Source: Sphaerotilus sp.
Lineage (GTDB): Bacteria > Pseudomonadota > Gammaproteobacteria > Burkholderiales > Burkholderiaceae_C
Length of the DNA: 32,338 bases
Reading direction: 5' to 3'
Assembly (NCBI GenBank): GCA_013299055.1
Contig: JAAFKB010000044.1
Location: 1 to 32,338, forward strand
The notes under the pieces were generated by a model, which worked only from the letters and a program-made list of their open reading frames with translations, was not told the origin of the DNA and ran no database searches. The position numbers and the translations under genes are program-made. Below, piece by piece: positions 23,820 through 31,692 of the stretch. The first letter of the stretch is position 1. Each line of letters starts with the position of its first letter.

Positions 23820-25946
23820 ATGTCCGCATCCCTTTCCGGTCCAGAAAATCCGGGCGGTTCGCGCTGGAAGCAGGAGTCCGTGGAACTGCTGTCGTCGATG
23901 CGCTTCGCCATCGCGCTGTTCACGGTCATCTGCATTGCCTCGGTGATCGGCACCGTCGTCCAGCAGCACCAGCCGCCCGTCAACTACGTCAACCAGTTCG
24001 GCCCGTTCTGGTCGGAGGTGTTCGGCCGCCTGGGCCTGTACGCGGTCTACAGCACGGTCTGGTTCCTGCTGATCCTGCTGTTCCTGGTGGTCTCGACCAG
24101 CCTGTGTGTCGCGCGCCACACGCCCAAGATTCTCTGGGACTTGCGCAACTACAAGGAAAACATCCGCGAGTCCGCGCTGCTGGCCTTCCACCACAAGGGC
24201 AAGGGCGCGCTGCCGCTGTCGCGCGAGCAGGCGCTGGCCCGCGTCAACGAGGTGCTGGCCAACGACGGCTGGAAGGGCAAGGCGCAGGTCCGTGAGGGGG
24301 GCGTGATGGTCGCAGCCCGGCAGGGTGCCGCCAACAAGCTCGGCTACATCGCCGCCCACAGCGCCATCGTGCTGATCTGCATCGGCGGCCTGCTCGACGG
24401 CGACCTGATCGTCAAGACCCAGATGGCGCTGCTGGGCAAGTCCACCTATGCCGGTGGCGGGCTGATGAAGGATGTGCCACCGGAACACCGCCTGTCGGTG
24501 TCCAACCCCACCTTCCGCGCCAACCTCTACGTGCCCGAGAAGGCGGTGGCCGGCACGGCGGTGATCAACCTCACCAGCGGCATCGTGCTGCAGGATCTGC
24601 CATTCCAGATCGAGCTGAAGAAGTTCGTCGTCGAGTACTACGACACGGGCATGCCCAAGCTCTTCGCCAGCGACATCATCGTCCACGACCCGGACGGCAC
24701 CAAGACCGAAGCCAAGGTCAAGGTCAACGAGCCCTTCATCCACCAGGGCATCGCCATCTACCAGTCCAGCTTCGAGGATGGCGGCTCCAGGCTCACGCTG
24801 CTGGCCCGTCCGATGGGCCGACCCGGCGCGCCCTTCGAGGTGACGGGCGAAGTCGGCGGCGCCACCACGCTGACCAACGCCGCTTCGCAGACCGACAAGC
24901 TCCAGCTCGAATTCACGGGTCTGCGCACCATCAACGTCGAGAACCTCGCCGCCGAGAACGCCGGAGCGGCCGCCGCGAACTCCGGCGCCGATGTGCGCAA
25001 GGTCGATCTGGTCGGCTCGGTCAGCGAACACCTGGGCTCGGGCGCGCGGGTCAAGGGCGACAAGCGGCTGCACAACGTCGGCCCGTCGGTGACATACAAG
25101 CTGCGCGACGCCTCCGGACAGGCGCGCGAGTACAGCAACTACATGCTGCCGGTGGAGCTGGACGGGCAGAAGCTGTTCCTCGCTGGCGTGCGCGACACCC
25201 CGGACCAGCCCTTCCGCTACCTGCGCATTCCCGCCGACGAGCGCAGCACGCTGGACGACTGGATGCAGATGAAGGCGGCGCTGGCCGATCCCGCCAGCCG
25301 CCTGGAGGCCGCGCGCCGCTACGTGCGCAAGTCCGCCCCCGCCGACAAGCCCGAACTCGCGCAGCAGCTCGAAGCCTCGGTGCTGCGGGCGCTGACGCTG
25401 TTCTCCGGCGCCGAGATCGTGCGCAAGGACGCTCCGAGCGCCGGCCTGCAGGCGCTGCAGGACTTCATCGAGACCAATGTCCCCGAGGCCGACCGCACCC
25501 GCACCTCCGAGGTGCTGATCCGCATCCTCAATGGCGGCCTGTTCGAGCTGCTCAACCTCGTGCGCGAGCGGGCCGGGCTGGCCGCGCTGCCGCCGGGCGA
25601 AGAGGCGCAACGCTTCATGGGCCAGGCGGTGCTGTCGCTGTCGGACTCGTTCGCCTATCCGGCGCCGCTGCTGCTGTCGCTGACCGGCTTCGACCAGGTC
25701 CAGGCCAGCGTCTTCCAGGTCACGCGGGCACCGGGCCAGACGCTGGTCTACCTGGGCTGTGCTTTCCTGATCATTGGCGTGTTCGCGATGCTCTACATTC
25801 GCGAACGCCGCCTGTGGATCTGGATCGAAGGCCCGGCCGATGCCGCCTCCACCACGGTGACGCTGGCCCTGTCCACCACGCGGGCGACGCTGGACACGGA
25901 CCAGGATTTCGATGCCCTGAAAACCAGGATGCTGGCCACGCCATGA
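23820..25946 (+). CDS. resB: Cytochrome c maturation protein ResB (Ccs1)
   Basis: System II cytochrome c synthetase subunit, 708 residues, in the inner membrane. Three membrane helices lie in the N-terminal third (MRFAIALFTVICIASVIGTV; LYAVYSTVWFLLILLFLVVS; GYIAAHSAIVLICIGGLLDG), then a large periplasmic domain of about 500 residues and a final helix (LVYLGCAFLIIGVFAMLYIR). The beginning, with ELLSSMRFAIALFT, is the typical ResB start. With CcsA it exports haem and ligates it to CxxCH motifs. The start is ATG 23820; the C-terminal tail of about 50 cytoplasmic residues is variable in the family. It is followed by ccsA after 10 bp. Confidence 0.95.
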   Translation: MSASLSGPENPGGSRWKQESVELLSSMRFAIALFTVICIASVIGTVVQQHQPPVNYVNQFGPFWSEVFGRLGLYAVYSTVWFLLILLFLVVSTSLCVARHTPKILWDLRNYKENIRESALLAFHHKGKGALPLSREQALARVNEVLANDGWKGKAQVREGGVMVAARQGAANKLGYIAAHSAIVLICIGGLLDGDLIVKTQMALLGKSTYAGGGLMKDVPPEHRLSVSNPTFRANLYVPEKAVAGTAVINLTSGIVLQDLPFQIELKKFVVEYYDTGMPKLFASDIIVHDPDGTKTEAKVKVNEPFIHQGIAIYQSSFEDGGSRLTLLARPMGRPGAPFEVTGEVGGATTLTNAASQTDKLQLEFTGLRTINVENLAAENAGAAAANSGADVRKVDLVGSVSEHLGSGARVKGDKRLHNVGPSVTYKLRDASGQAREYSNYMLPVELDGQKLFLAGVRDTPDQPFRYLRIPADERSTLDDWMQMKAALADPASRLEAARRYVRKSAPADKPELAQQLEASVLRALTLFSGAEIVRKDAPSAGLQALQDFIETNVPEADRTRTSEVLIRILNGGLFELLNLVRERAGLAALPPGEEAQRFMGQAVLSLSDSFAYPAPLLLSLTGFDQVQASVFQVTRAPGQTLVYLGCAFLIIGVFAMLYIRERRLWIWIEGPADAASTTVTLALSTTRATLDTDQDFDALKTRMLATP

Positions 25947-25956
25947 CGGGAACCCC

Positions 25957-27300
25957 ATGAACCAGACCACCACCTTGACCCTGGGCCGCGCCTCGCCGCT
26001 GAGCCGGCGCAGCGCCTTCGACTGGCTGTTCGCCCTCATCCTGCTGGGTGGAGCGGCCTTCGTCTGGCAACGCTACGGCACGGCGATGGACGGCTACGAA
26101 CGCGGCATCCTGGTCGGTGCCGTGCCGAGCCTGATCGCGCTGGGCTGGTTCTGGGGGCCGCTGCGCACGCTGAGCCTGGGCGTCGGCGCGGCCACGTTGC
26201 TGGCCATCTCGCTCTATCTGCGCCAGACGGACGCCTTCGGGGCCGATCTCGCTGCAGCCGAGCAGGTCTTCTGGCTCAAGTACATGCTCTCCAGCCAGAG
26301 CGCGATCCTGTGGATGAGCGTGCTGGTGTTCATGTGCACGCTGTCCTACTGGATCGGCCTGCTCTCCGGCAGCGACGCTGCGCAGCGCATCGGCTCCTGG
26401 CTGGCCTGGGGCGCGGTGTTCATGGCGCTGGTCGGCACCTTCGTGCGCTGGTACGAGAGCCACCAGATCGGCGCCGACATCGGCCACATCCCGGTGAGCA
26501 ACCTCTATGAAGTGTTCGTGCTCTTCATCTGGCTGACGACGCTGATCTACCTCTACTACGAACAGCACTACGCCACCCGTGCGCTGGGCGGCTTCGTGAT
26601 GCTGATCGTCAGCGCGGCGGTCGGTTTCCTGCTCTGGTACACGCTCTCTCGCGGTGCCCACGAGATCCAGCCGCTGGTGCCGGCCCTGCAGAGCTGGTGG
26701 ATGAAGATCCACGTCCCCGCCAACTTCGTCGGCTACGGCACCTTCGCGCTGGCCGCGATGGTCGCACTGGCCTACCTCGTCAAGACCGCGCCGGCCCGCT
26801 CGCTGTGGATCGGGCTGGTCGGCGTGCCCGGTGCGGTGATGCTGGTGCTGATCGGCTTCTGGGCGCTGGGCAACGTCAGCCCGCAGGTCTCGCAGGCGCT
26901 GGTGAAGACGATGCGCATGCTCGGTGGCTGCCTGGCGCTGTTCACGTTCACGATCCTGGCCCGTGGCGTCATCGGCGCCCGCACGCCTGCGCCGGAAGTG
27001 CTGGACGACGTGATGTACCGCGCCATCGCGCTCGGCTTCGCGTTCTTCACCATCGCCACCATCCTCGGCGCGTTCTGGGCGGCGGAAGCCTGGGGCGGCT
27101 ACTGGAGCTGGGATCCCAAGGAAACCTGGGCGCTGATCGTCTGGCTCAACTACGCGGCCTGGCTGCACATGCGGCTCATGAAGGGCCTGCGCGGCGCGAT
27201 GTCGGCCTGGTGGGCGCTGGTCGGGCTGGTGGTGACGACGTTCGCGTTCCTGGGGGTGAACATGTTCCTGTCGGGGCTGCATTCCTACGGGGAACTGTGA
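25957..27300 (+). CDS. ccsA: Cytochrome c maturation protein CcsA (ResC; also named CcsB)
   Basis: Haem-handling partner of ResB, 447 residues with about eight to ten membrane helices. The tryptophan-rich haem motif WGGYWSWDPKETWAL is complete, in the usual place before the last two helices and followed by WLNYAAWLHMRLMKG. The conserved periplasmic His regions are represented by WYESHQIGADIGHIPVSNLY and MKIHVPANFVGYG. It belongs to the haem handling protein superfamily with CcmC and CcmF. The presence of ResB plus CcsA shows that this organism matures c-type cytochromes by System II, as is common in betaproteobacteria. It ends 52 bp before the next small gene. Confidence 0.95.
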   Translation: MNQTTTLTLGRASPLSRRSAFDWLFALILLGGAAFVWQRYGTAMDGYERGILVGAVPSLIALGWFWGPLRTLSLGVGAATLLAISLYLRQTDAFGADLAAAEQVFWLKYMLSSQSAILWMSVLVFMCTLSYWIGLLSGSDAAQRIGSWLAWGAVFMALVGTFVRWYESHQIGADIGHIPVSNLYEVFVLFIWLTTLIYLYYEQHYATRALGGFVMLIVSAAVGFLLWYTLSRGAHEIQPLVPALQSWWMKIHVPANFVGYGTFALAAMVALAYLVKTAPARSLWIGLVGVPGAVMLVLIGFWALGNVSPQVSQALVKTMRMLGGCLALFTFTILARGVIGARTPAPEVLDDVMYRAIALGFAFFTIATILGAFWAAEAWGGYWSWDPKETWALIVWLNYAAWLHMRLMKGLRGAMSAWWALVGLVVTTFAFLGVNMFLSGLHSYGEL

Positions 27301-27352
27301 GCCGCTCAAGCCTCTGCGCCCTCCGCCGATAGGCATGCAGAGAGGTTCTGCC

Positions 27353-27742
27353 ATGCCCTACGTTCACCGAGATGCCCGCGGCCAGATCGACCGCATCCAC
27401 CGCGACGCCGTGCCGGGGGCCGAGTTCCTGCCGCCGGAGCATCCGGAGCTGCAGGCGATGCTGGGGGCCTCCAGCAAGAGCGCGTCGTTCGCGCACCTGG
27501 ACACCGGGCTGATCCGGGTGCTGGAGGATCTGGTGGACGTGCTGGTGGCGCACAACGTGCTGCGCATCACCGATCTGCCGGCCGAGGCGCAGCAGAAACT
27601 CTTCGCACGCAAGAACTTCCGGGACCGCTTCCAGCGCAATGCCCTGCAGCTGTGTGCGCCGGAATCGCCCTTGGGCCATGATTCGGTGATTCCCACGGTC
27701 GCCATGCCGGTGGCACCCACCCGGGTGAAGCGACGCGCCTGA
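27353..27742 (+). CDS. Small conserved protein of unknown function
   Basis: Soluble protein of 129 residues. The N-terminus [18 protein letters not shown] and the helical centre with [20 protein letters not shown], then [19 protein letters not shown], match a proteobacterial family that databases often label tryptophan synthase subunit beta-like. That label is misleading, since it has no pyridoxal-phosphate site or TrpB fold. No Cys-based or catalytic motif is visible. AGAGAGG lies 7 bp before ATG 27353; an in-frame ATG 18 bp upstream is less well placed. Its position between ccsA and msrP suggests envelope or redox context, but that is only guilt by association. Confidence 0.75.
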   Translation: MPYVHRDARGQIDRIHRDAVPGAEFLPPEHPELQAMLGASSKSASFAHLDTGLIRVLEDLVDVLVAHNVLRITDLPAEAQQKLFARKNFRDRFQRNALQLCAPESPLGHDSVIPTVAMPVAPTRVKRRA

Positions 27743-27748
27743 TCCGGC

Positions 27749-27777
27749 TGTAAGAAGTCGGGGTGCCGCGGCGACTG
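27749..27777 (+). promoter_or_regulatory. Possible ECF-type promoter ahead of msrP
   Basis: TGTAAGAA at 27749-27756 and CGACTG at 27772-27777 are spaced by 15 bases and resemble the AAC-like -35 and CGT-like -10 elements used by extracytoplasmic-function sigma factors. A short CTGAG/CTCAG inverted repeat (27775-27779, 27787-27791) overlaps the likely start region. No sigma factor gene is in the window, so this is tentative. Confidence 0.3.
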
Positions 27778-27806
27778 AGGGAGAGTCTCAGCCCAGGAGC
27801 GTCTCC

Positions 27807-28826
27807 ATGTCCACACGACCGCACGGCCACCCCGACCACGGGTTCTTCCACCCCGTTCCCAGCGAGATCACGCCGCCCGAGGTCTACGCCGGCCGCCGCC
27901 AGTGGCTGCGCCAGCTCGCTGCCGGCACGGGCGGTGCGGTGCTGGCCAGCTGGGCCGCCCGCGACGCGCTGGCCCAGGTTCCTGGCGGCGCAGTGGCCCG
28001 CCCCGGCAAGCTCGCCCCGCTGCCCGGCGTGCGCAGCGCAGTGCCCGGCGCGATGACGATGGACAAGCCCACCGCCTACGCCGACGCCAGCACCTACAAC
28101 AACTTCTACGAGTTCGGCACCGACAAGGCCGACCCCGCCCGCAACGCAGGCAAGCTCCAGACCCGCCCATGGACGGTGGCGATCGAGGGTGAGGTGAAGA
28201 AGCCCGGCGTGCTGGATCTGGACTCGTTGCTCAAGCTCGCGCCGATGGAGGAGCGCCTCTACCGCCTGCGTTGCGTCGAGGGCTGGTCGATGGTGATTCC
28301 GTGGGTCGGTTTCTCGCTGGCGGACCTGATCCGCAAGGTGGAGCCGACCGGCAACGCCAAGTACGTCGAGTTCGTGACGCTGGCCGACCCCAAGCAGATG
28401 CCGATGGTCGGTTCGCGGGTGCTGGAGTGGCCGTATGTCGAGGGCCTGCGCATGGACGAGGCCATGCACCCGCTGACGCTGCTCGCGTTCGGCATGTACG
28501 GTGAAGTGCTGCCGAACCAGAACGGTGCGCCGGTGCGGCTGGTGGTGCCGTGGAAATATGGTTTCAAGAGCGGCAAGTCGATCGTCAAGATCCGCTTCAC
28601 CGACAAGCCGCCCGCCACCGCCTGGAACAAGGCCGCCCCCCAGGAGTACGGCTTCTTCTCCAACGTCAACCCGGAGGTCGAGCACCCGCGCTGGAGCCAG
28701 GCCACCGAACGCCGCATCGGCGAGGACGGCCTGTTCGCCAAGAAGCGCCCGACGCTGGTGTTCAACGGCTACGGTGCGCAGGTCGCGTCGCTTTACGCCG
28801 GCATGGACCTGCGCAAGTTCTTCTGA
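27807..28826 (+). CDS. msrP: Protein-methionine-sulfoxide reductase catalytic subunit MsrP
   Basis: Periplasmic molybdopterin enzyme that repairs methionine sulfoxide in oxidised envelope proteins, 339 residues. A twin-arginine signal is present ([12 protein letters not shown] followed by a hydrophobic stretch ending DALA), showing export in folded form. The Mo-coordinating Cys156 lies in [18 protein letters not shown], and [34 protein letters not shown] and the C-terminal [11 protein letters not shown] are family hallmarks. CAGGAGCG precedes ATG 27807. Electrons come from quinol via MsrQ, encoded 14 bp downstream. Confidence 0.95.
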   Translation: MSTRPHGHPDHGFFHPVPSEITPPEVYAGRRQWLRQLAAGTGGAVLASWAARDALAQVPGGAVARPGKLAPLPGVRSAVPGAMTMDKPTAYADASTYNNFYEFGTDKADPARNAGKLQTRPWTVAIEGEVKKPGVLDLDSLLKLAPMEERLYRLRCVEGWSMVIPWVGFSLADLIRKVEPTGNAKYVEFVTLADPKQMPMVGSRVLEWPYVEGLRMDEAMHPLTLLAFGMYGEVLPNQNGAPVRLVVPWKYGFKSGKSIVKIRFTDKPPATAWNKAAPQEYGFFSNVNPEVEHPRWSQATERRIGEDGLFAKKRPTLVFNGYGAQVASLYAGMDLRKFF

Positions 28827-28840
28827 CCGGGCGGCACACC

Positions 28841-29497
28841 ATGGACCTTGCGGGCGTGAACCGGCTGCTGCTCCACCGGGCGGCCAAACCTGGGCTGTGG
28901 CTGCTGTGCCTGCTGCCGCTGGCGGGCTGGATCTGGGGCGGGGTCCAGGGTGGTCTGGGTGCCAATCCGGCCGAAACCCTGCTGCGCGGCACGGGCGAGT
29001 GGACCTTGCGCTTCCTGTGCGTGGTGCTGGCGGTGACACCGCTGCGGCAGTGGAGCGGGCTGCACGCGCTGGCGCGCTGGCGGCGCATGCTCGGGCTGTT
29101 CGTGTTCTTCTACGCCGTGCTGCACTTCCTGGCCTACGCCTGGCTGGACATGGGCTTCGACCCGGCGGCAGTCGTCCATGACCTGGGCAAGCGGCCGTTC
29201 GCACTGGTCGGGTTCCTGGCCTTCGTGCTGCTTGTCCCGCTGGCAGCGACCTCGTTCAACCGGGCCATCAAGGCGATGGGCGCGGCCCGCTGGCAGCGGC
29301 TGCACCGGCTGGTCTACGCCATCGCCGGTCTGGGCCTGCTGCACCTGTTCTGGATGCGGGCGTCCAAGCAACGCTACGGCGAGGTGCTGGTCTATGCCGC
29401 CGTGCTGGGCGTGTTGCTGGGCTGGCGGGTGTGGCGCGCATGGCAAGTTGCGCGTGCCGCCAGCGCGTCGCAGCATTCCCGTGTGACGGGGGGATGA
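28841..29497 (+). CDS. msrQ: Haem membrane subunit MsrQ
   Basis: Six-helix b-type haem protein of 218 residues that passes electrons from the quinone pool to MsrP. Helices with haem-ligand His candidates include VFFYAVLHFLAYAWLDMGFD and RLHRLVYAIAGLGLLHLFWM; RWRRMLGLFVFFYAVLH and the SFNRAIKAMGAARWQRLHRL loop are typical of the YedZ/MsrQ family. ATG 28841 (MDLAGVNRLLLHRAAK) was preferred over the longer open frame because that extension is shadow of msrP. It ends just before a 7-bp hairpin at 29508-29527. Confidence 0.93.
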   Translation: MDLAGVNRLLLHRAAKPGLWLLCLLPLAGWIWGGVQGGLGANPAETLLRGTGEWTLRFLCVVLAVTPLRQWSGLHALARWRRMLGLFVFFYAVLHFLAYAWLDMGFDPAAVVHDLGKRPFALVGFLAFVLLVPLAATSFNRAIKAMGAARWQRLHRLVYAIAGLGLLHLFWMRASKQRYGEVLVYAAVLGVLLGWRVWRAWQVARAASASQHSRVTGG

Positions 29498-29507
29498 AAC
29501 CAATGGA

Positions 29508-29527
29508 AACCCCCGAATCAGGGGGTT
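29508..29527 (+). terminator. Terminator-like hairpin after msrQ
   Basis: AACCCCC (29508-29514) and GGGGGTT (29521-29527) form a 7-bp stem with loop GAATCA, 10 bp after the msrQ stop. The following T-run is poor (TTGAGTTC), so termination may be partial. Confidence 0.55.
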
Positions 29528-29544
29528 GAGTTCACACAAAAGCC

Positions 29545-29624
29545 CACGTTGCCGTGACAAAGTTGGCAAAATCGTTGACATGTGATTTTTGCCCACTTAC
29601 GATGGATGCAAACGTAACAACGTG
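29545..29624. promoter_or_regulatory. Nested inverted repeats around a promoter, candidate operators
   Basis: Outer arms CACGTTG (29545-29551) and CAACGTG (29618-29624) enclose inner arms AAGTTGGCAAAA (29560-29571) and TTTTGCCCACTT (29587-29598; one mismatch). The inner pair brackets the -35 hexamer and touches the -10; the right outer arm lies just past the likely transcript start. The region is AT-richer than its surroundings. Two concentric arm pairs fit a regulated promoter, but the regulator is unknown. Confidence 0.45.
29575..29603 (+). promoter_or_regulatory. Near-consensus sigma-70 promoter
   Basis: TTGACA (29575-29580) is an exact -35. After 17 bp, TACGAT (29598-29603) matches four of six -10 positions including the key first A and final T. 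Transcription would begin near 29610, giving a leader of about 30 bases before the GTG start at 29639. Confidence 0.75.
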
Positions 29625-29638
29625 TTAAGGAGGGTGGC

Positions 29639-30889
29639 GTGGCGAGCGTGAACAGCATGGGTGGTCCGGGTGACGGGCTGTTGTCAGGGGAGGCTTCGGC
29701 GCTGGAAGGGCAGCCGCCCTGGGATCTGCTCGCGCTGCTGACGCTGGCCTTCATCGTCTTCGGCTGGATGGCGCTGGCGGTGTCCTACAACCCGAGCCAC
29801 GGCGCGCAGTTCGCCTTCGAGCGGTTCCACACCGTCGCGCTGCACCAGTTCCAGACCCTGCCCTGGGACCGCTTCCTGCACGAGATGCACACCACCTACG
29901 GCCCCGCCTTCTACGCGCTGGTGGGCAGCCTGCACTTGCCGACGCAGGGCGTGCGGGCGGTCGGGCTGGTGATGCACCTGCTCTCGACGCTGCTGCTGCT
30001 GCAGGTGGCGCTGCGCACGGGCGCGCCGTGGCAGCGGGCGGCGCTGCTGTCGGTGGCGTTCTTCGCCTCGCCGTTCCAGTTCGGGCCGGCGCTGTGGGGA
30101 CATCCGGACGCGCTGGCGATGCTGCTGACGATGCTGGGCCTGGGCGCCACGCTGCTGGCCAGTGCCGGTGCGCACCGCTCGGTCTCCATCGGGCTGCTGC
30201 CGCTGACGGTGCTGGTCCACCAGGCGGGCGCGGCGGTGGTGGCGGCGTCCTGTCTGGACGATCTGCGGCTGCGGCGCTTTGCCGACATGGCGCTCAAGCT
30301 GCTGGTCACGACGCTGATGCTCACGCTGCTCTACCGCGTCTGGGACGGCTTCACGCCCCCGTCGCTGCAACGCGCCACGCAGATCAACACCCGTGCCTTC
30401 CTGATGGCCTTCACGCTGCTGGCCCTCGGCCTGCACGCCTGGGACCGGCTCAACACCCGCACCCGCGCCATCGTGCTGCTGGCGCGGTTTGCCCTGCTGT
30501 GGCCGCTGTTCACGGCGCTCTACGCGGTGTCGGCACCGTTTGCCGGCGGGGGCTTCGTCTTCTCGCGGCTGGACCTGCTCGACGGCGGCCGGCTGCCCGT
30601 GAACATCGCCAGCCCGGCGCTGATGGCGGCGGTGGTGGCGTGGAGCTGGGCGTCGCTGGTCGGCTACCGGCTCTCCACGGCGCAGATCACGCTGTGCGCG
30701 GCCGTGCTGGCCACCGGGCAGGCGCTCTACCTGAAGGACATCGACTTCTTCTTCTGGCCACTGCTGCTGATGCGGCTGGTGCGCTGGGGCCAGCAACGCC
30801 CACAGATGCGCGACGCGCTGATGCGCAGCGCGGTGGTCTGGACGCTGGTGAGCCTGACGCTGGCCACGCTGTCGTACAGCCAGCTCTAG
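29639..30889 (+). CDS. Polytopic membrane protein, candidate ALG10-like GT-C glycosyltransferase
   Basis: Membrane protein of 416 residues with about nine to eleven hydrophobic helices. It starts at GTG 29639, with AGGAGG 5 bp upstream and a strong promoter ahead. After the first helix comes FERFHTVALHQFQTLPWDRF, then HEMHTTYGPAFYALVGSL. This resembles the acidic/His first loop and TPPG-like motif of DIE2/ALG10 lipid-linked glucosyltransferases. WGHPDALAMLLTMLGL and LTVLVHQAGAAVV may correspond to the later YTD and RQTN motifs. The likeness is by eye and not certain; it could be another GT-C or an unrelated transporter-like protein. No glycan genes adjoin it. It is a single-gene unit ending SYSQL at a 10-bp tandem repeat. 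Confidence 0.6.
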   Translation: MASVNSMGGPGDGLLSGEASALEGQPPWDLLALLTLAFIVFGWMALAVSYNPSHGAQFAFERFHTVALHQFQTLPWDRFLHEMHTTYGPAFYALVGSLHLPTQGVRAVGLVMHLLSTLLLLQVALRTGAPWQRAALLSVAFFASPFQFGPALWGHPDALAMLLTMLGLGATLLASAGAHRSVSIGLLPLTVLVHQAGAAVVAASCLDDLRLRRFADMALKLLVTTLMLTLLYRVWDGFTPPSLQRATQINTRAFLMAFTLLALGLHAWDRLNTRTRAIVLLARFALLWPLFTALYAVSAPFAGGGFVFSRLDLLDGGRLPVNIASPALMAAVVAWSWASLVGYRLSTAQITLCAAVLATGQALYLKDIDFFFWPLLLMRLVRWGQQRPQMRDALMRSAVVWTLVSLTLATLSYSQL

Positions 30890-30900
30890 CCAGCTCTAGC
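30881..30900 (+). repeat. 10-bp tandem duplication over a stop codon
   Basis: CAGCTCTAGC occurs twice in direct tandem. The first copy contains the TAG stop (30887-30889) of the membrane protein gene, so the second copy is outside the coding region. This looks like a recent slippage event. Confidence 0.9.
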
Positions 30901-30920
30901 GTGTGGATTCCACGACGACC

Positions 30921-30958
30921 GGTACCCCGCGGCCGGCCACCCTGAGCCAAGGGGTACC
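30921..30958. repeat. Inverted repeat after the membrane protein gene
   Basis: GGTACCCC (30921-30928) and GGGGTACC (30951-30958) are perfect 8-bp arms with a 22-base GC-rich spacer. A smaller palindrome GTGGA-T-TCCAC lies at 30903-30913. No T-run follows, so the pair could be a rho-independent-like stem of low quality or an operator upstream of the gene at 31043. Confidence 0.55.
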
Positions 30959-31042
30959 CGCCGTTCCCTGGTCTTTCTACGCTGCGTCCCACGACTGCCG
31001 GACATGGATCCGGTGGCGCCAACAGACTGCGGGGAACAGACC

Positions 31043-31654
31043 ATGTTCAGGGATCCACACACCAGCGGCAGCACGACCGGCACCAGCGCCGACCGCGACC
31101 GCACCGACGCCAGCTGGCCCCAGCGGCTGGAGCGCGCCCGCCAGGAGCGCAACCACCGCGAGATGGCCCGGCTGCTGCTCGACGGCGCCCACGCCGCCAT
31201 GGCGGAGTCCGACGCCGAGGGCGACAGCAGCGATGGCGAGCGGCTGGAGCGAGCGCAGTGGCTGCTGACCCGCGCGCAGCGTTCGCTCGACGCCTGCAGC
31301 CCGCACGCCGACAGCCTGACGCTGCTGTGCGAGCGGATGGAGCTGCAGCGCCGGCTCTCGCAGTGCTGGGCGCAACTCGGGCATCCGGGCCGGCGCCATG
31401 TCGCCCGCGAGCTGACCCGTGACCTGGCCTTCGACGTGGCCCGCCGCGCCGAGCGCACCCCGGATCTCGGCCTGCGCGTGGTGGTGATCCTGCGGGCGGC
31501 CGAGGTGCTGGACACGCTGGGCGACCAGAGCGACGCCCACGCCCTGCGCGTCCGCGCCTTCCACCGGCTCGACGACCGCCCGGCCGCGCACACCGCCGTG
31601 CCGGCACTGCCCCCGACCGCGACGACGCTGCCCGCCCCGCGCGCTTACCAGTGA
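31043..31654 (+). CDS. Hypothetical helical protein
   Basis: I do not recognise this protein of 203 residues. It is hydrophilic and rich in Arg, Ala, Asp and Glu, with no signal peptide or membrane segment. The central part ([20 protein letters not shown] through [20 protein letters not shown] to [20 protein letters not shown]) looks like stacked amphipathic helices, and the spacing hints at a TPR-like solenoid. The C-terminal 25 residues are Pro/Ala-rich and probably disordered. ATG 31043 (MFRDPHTSG) has GGGGA 7 bp upstream; an in-frame ATG at 31004 gives 13 extra residues. It ends 38 bp before lipB. Confidence 0.6.
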   Translation: MFRDPHTSGSTTGTSADRDRTDASWPQRLERARQERNHREMARLLLDGAHAAMAESDAEGDSSDGERLERAQWLLTRAQRSLDACSPHADSLTLLCERMELQRRLSQCWAQLGHPGRRHVARELTRDLAFDVARRAERTPDLGLRVVVILRAAEVLDTLGDQSDAHALRVRAFHRLDDRPAAHTAVPALPPTATTLPAPRAYQ

Positions 31655-31692
31655 GCCTGCCGGCGCCGGCCCCGTGGTGGGAAAATCCTGCC

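Noticed and set aside
23778-27354. Long leftward open frames opposite resB and ccsA
   Set aside because: Composition is Arg/Gln/His-rich without motifs, while the rightward strand encodes ResB and CcsA with the haem motif WGGYWSWDPKE.
29639-30889. Phage or transposon-borne membrane gene
   Set aside because: No integrase, transposase, flanking direct repeats or clear base-composition shift in the coding part; only the promoter region is AT-richer.
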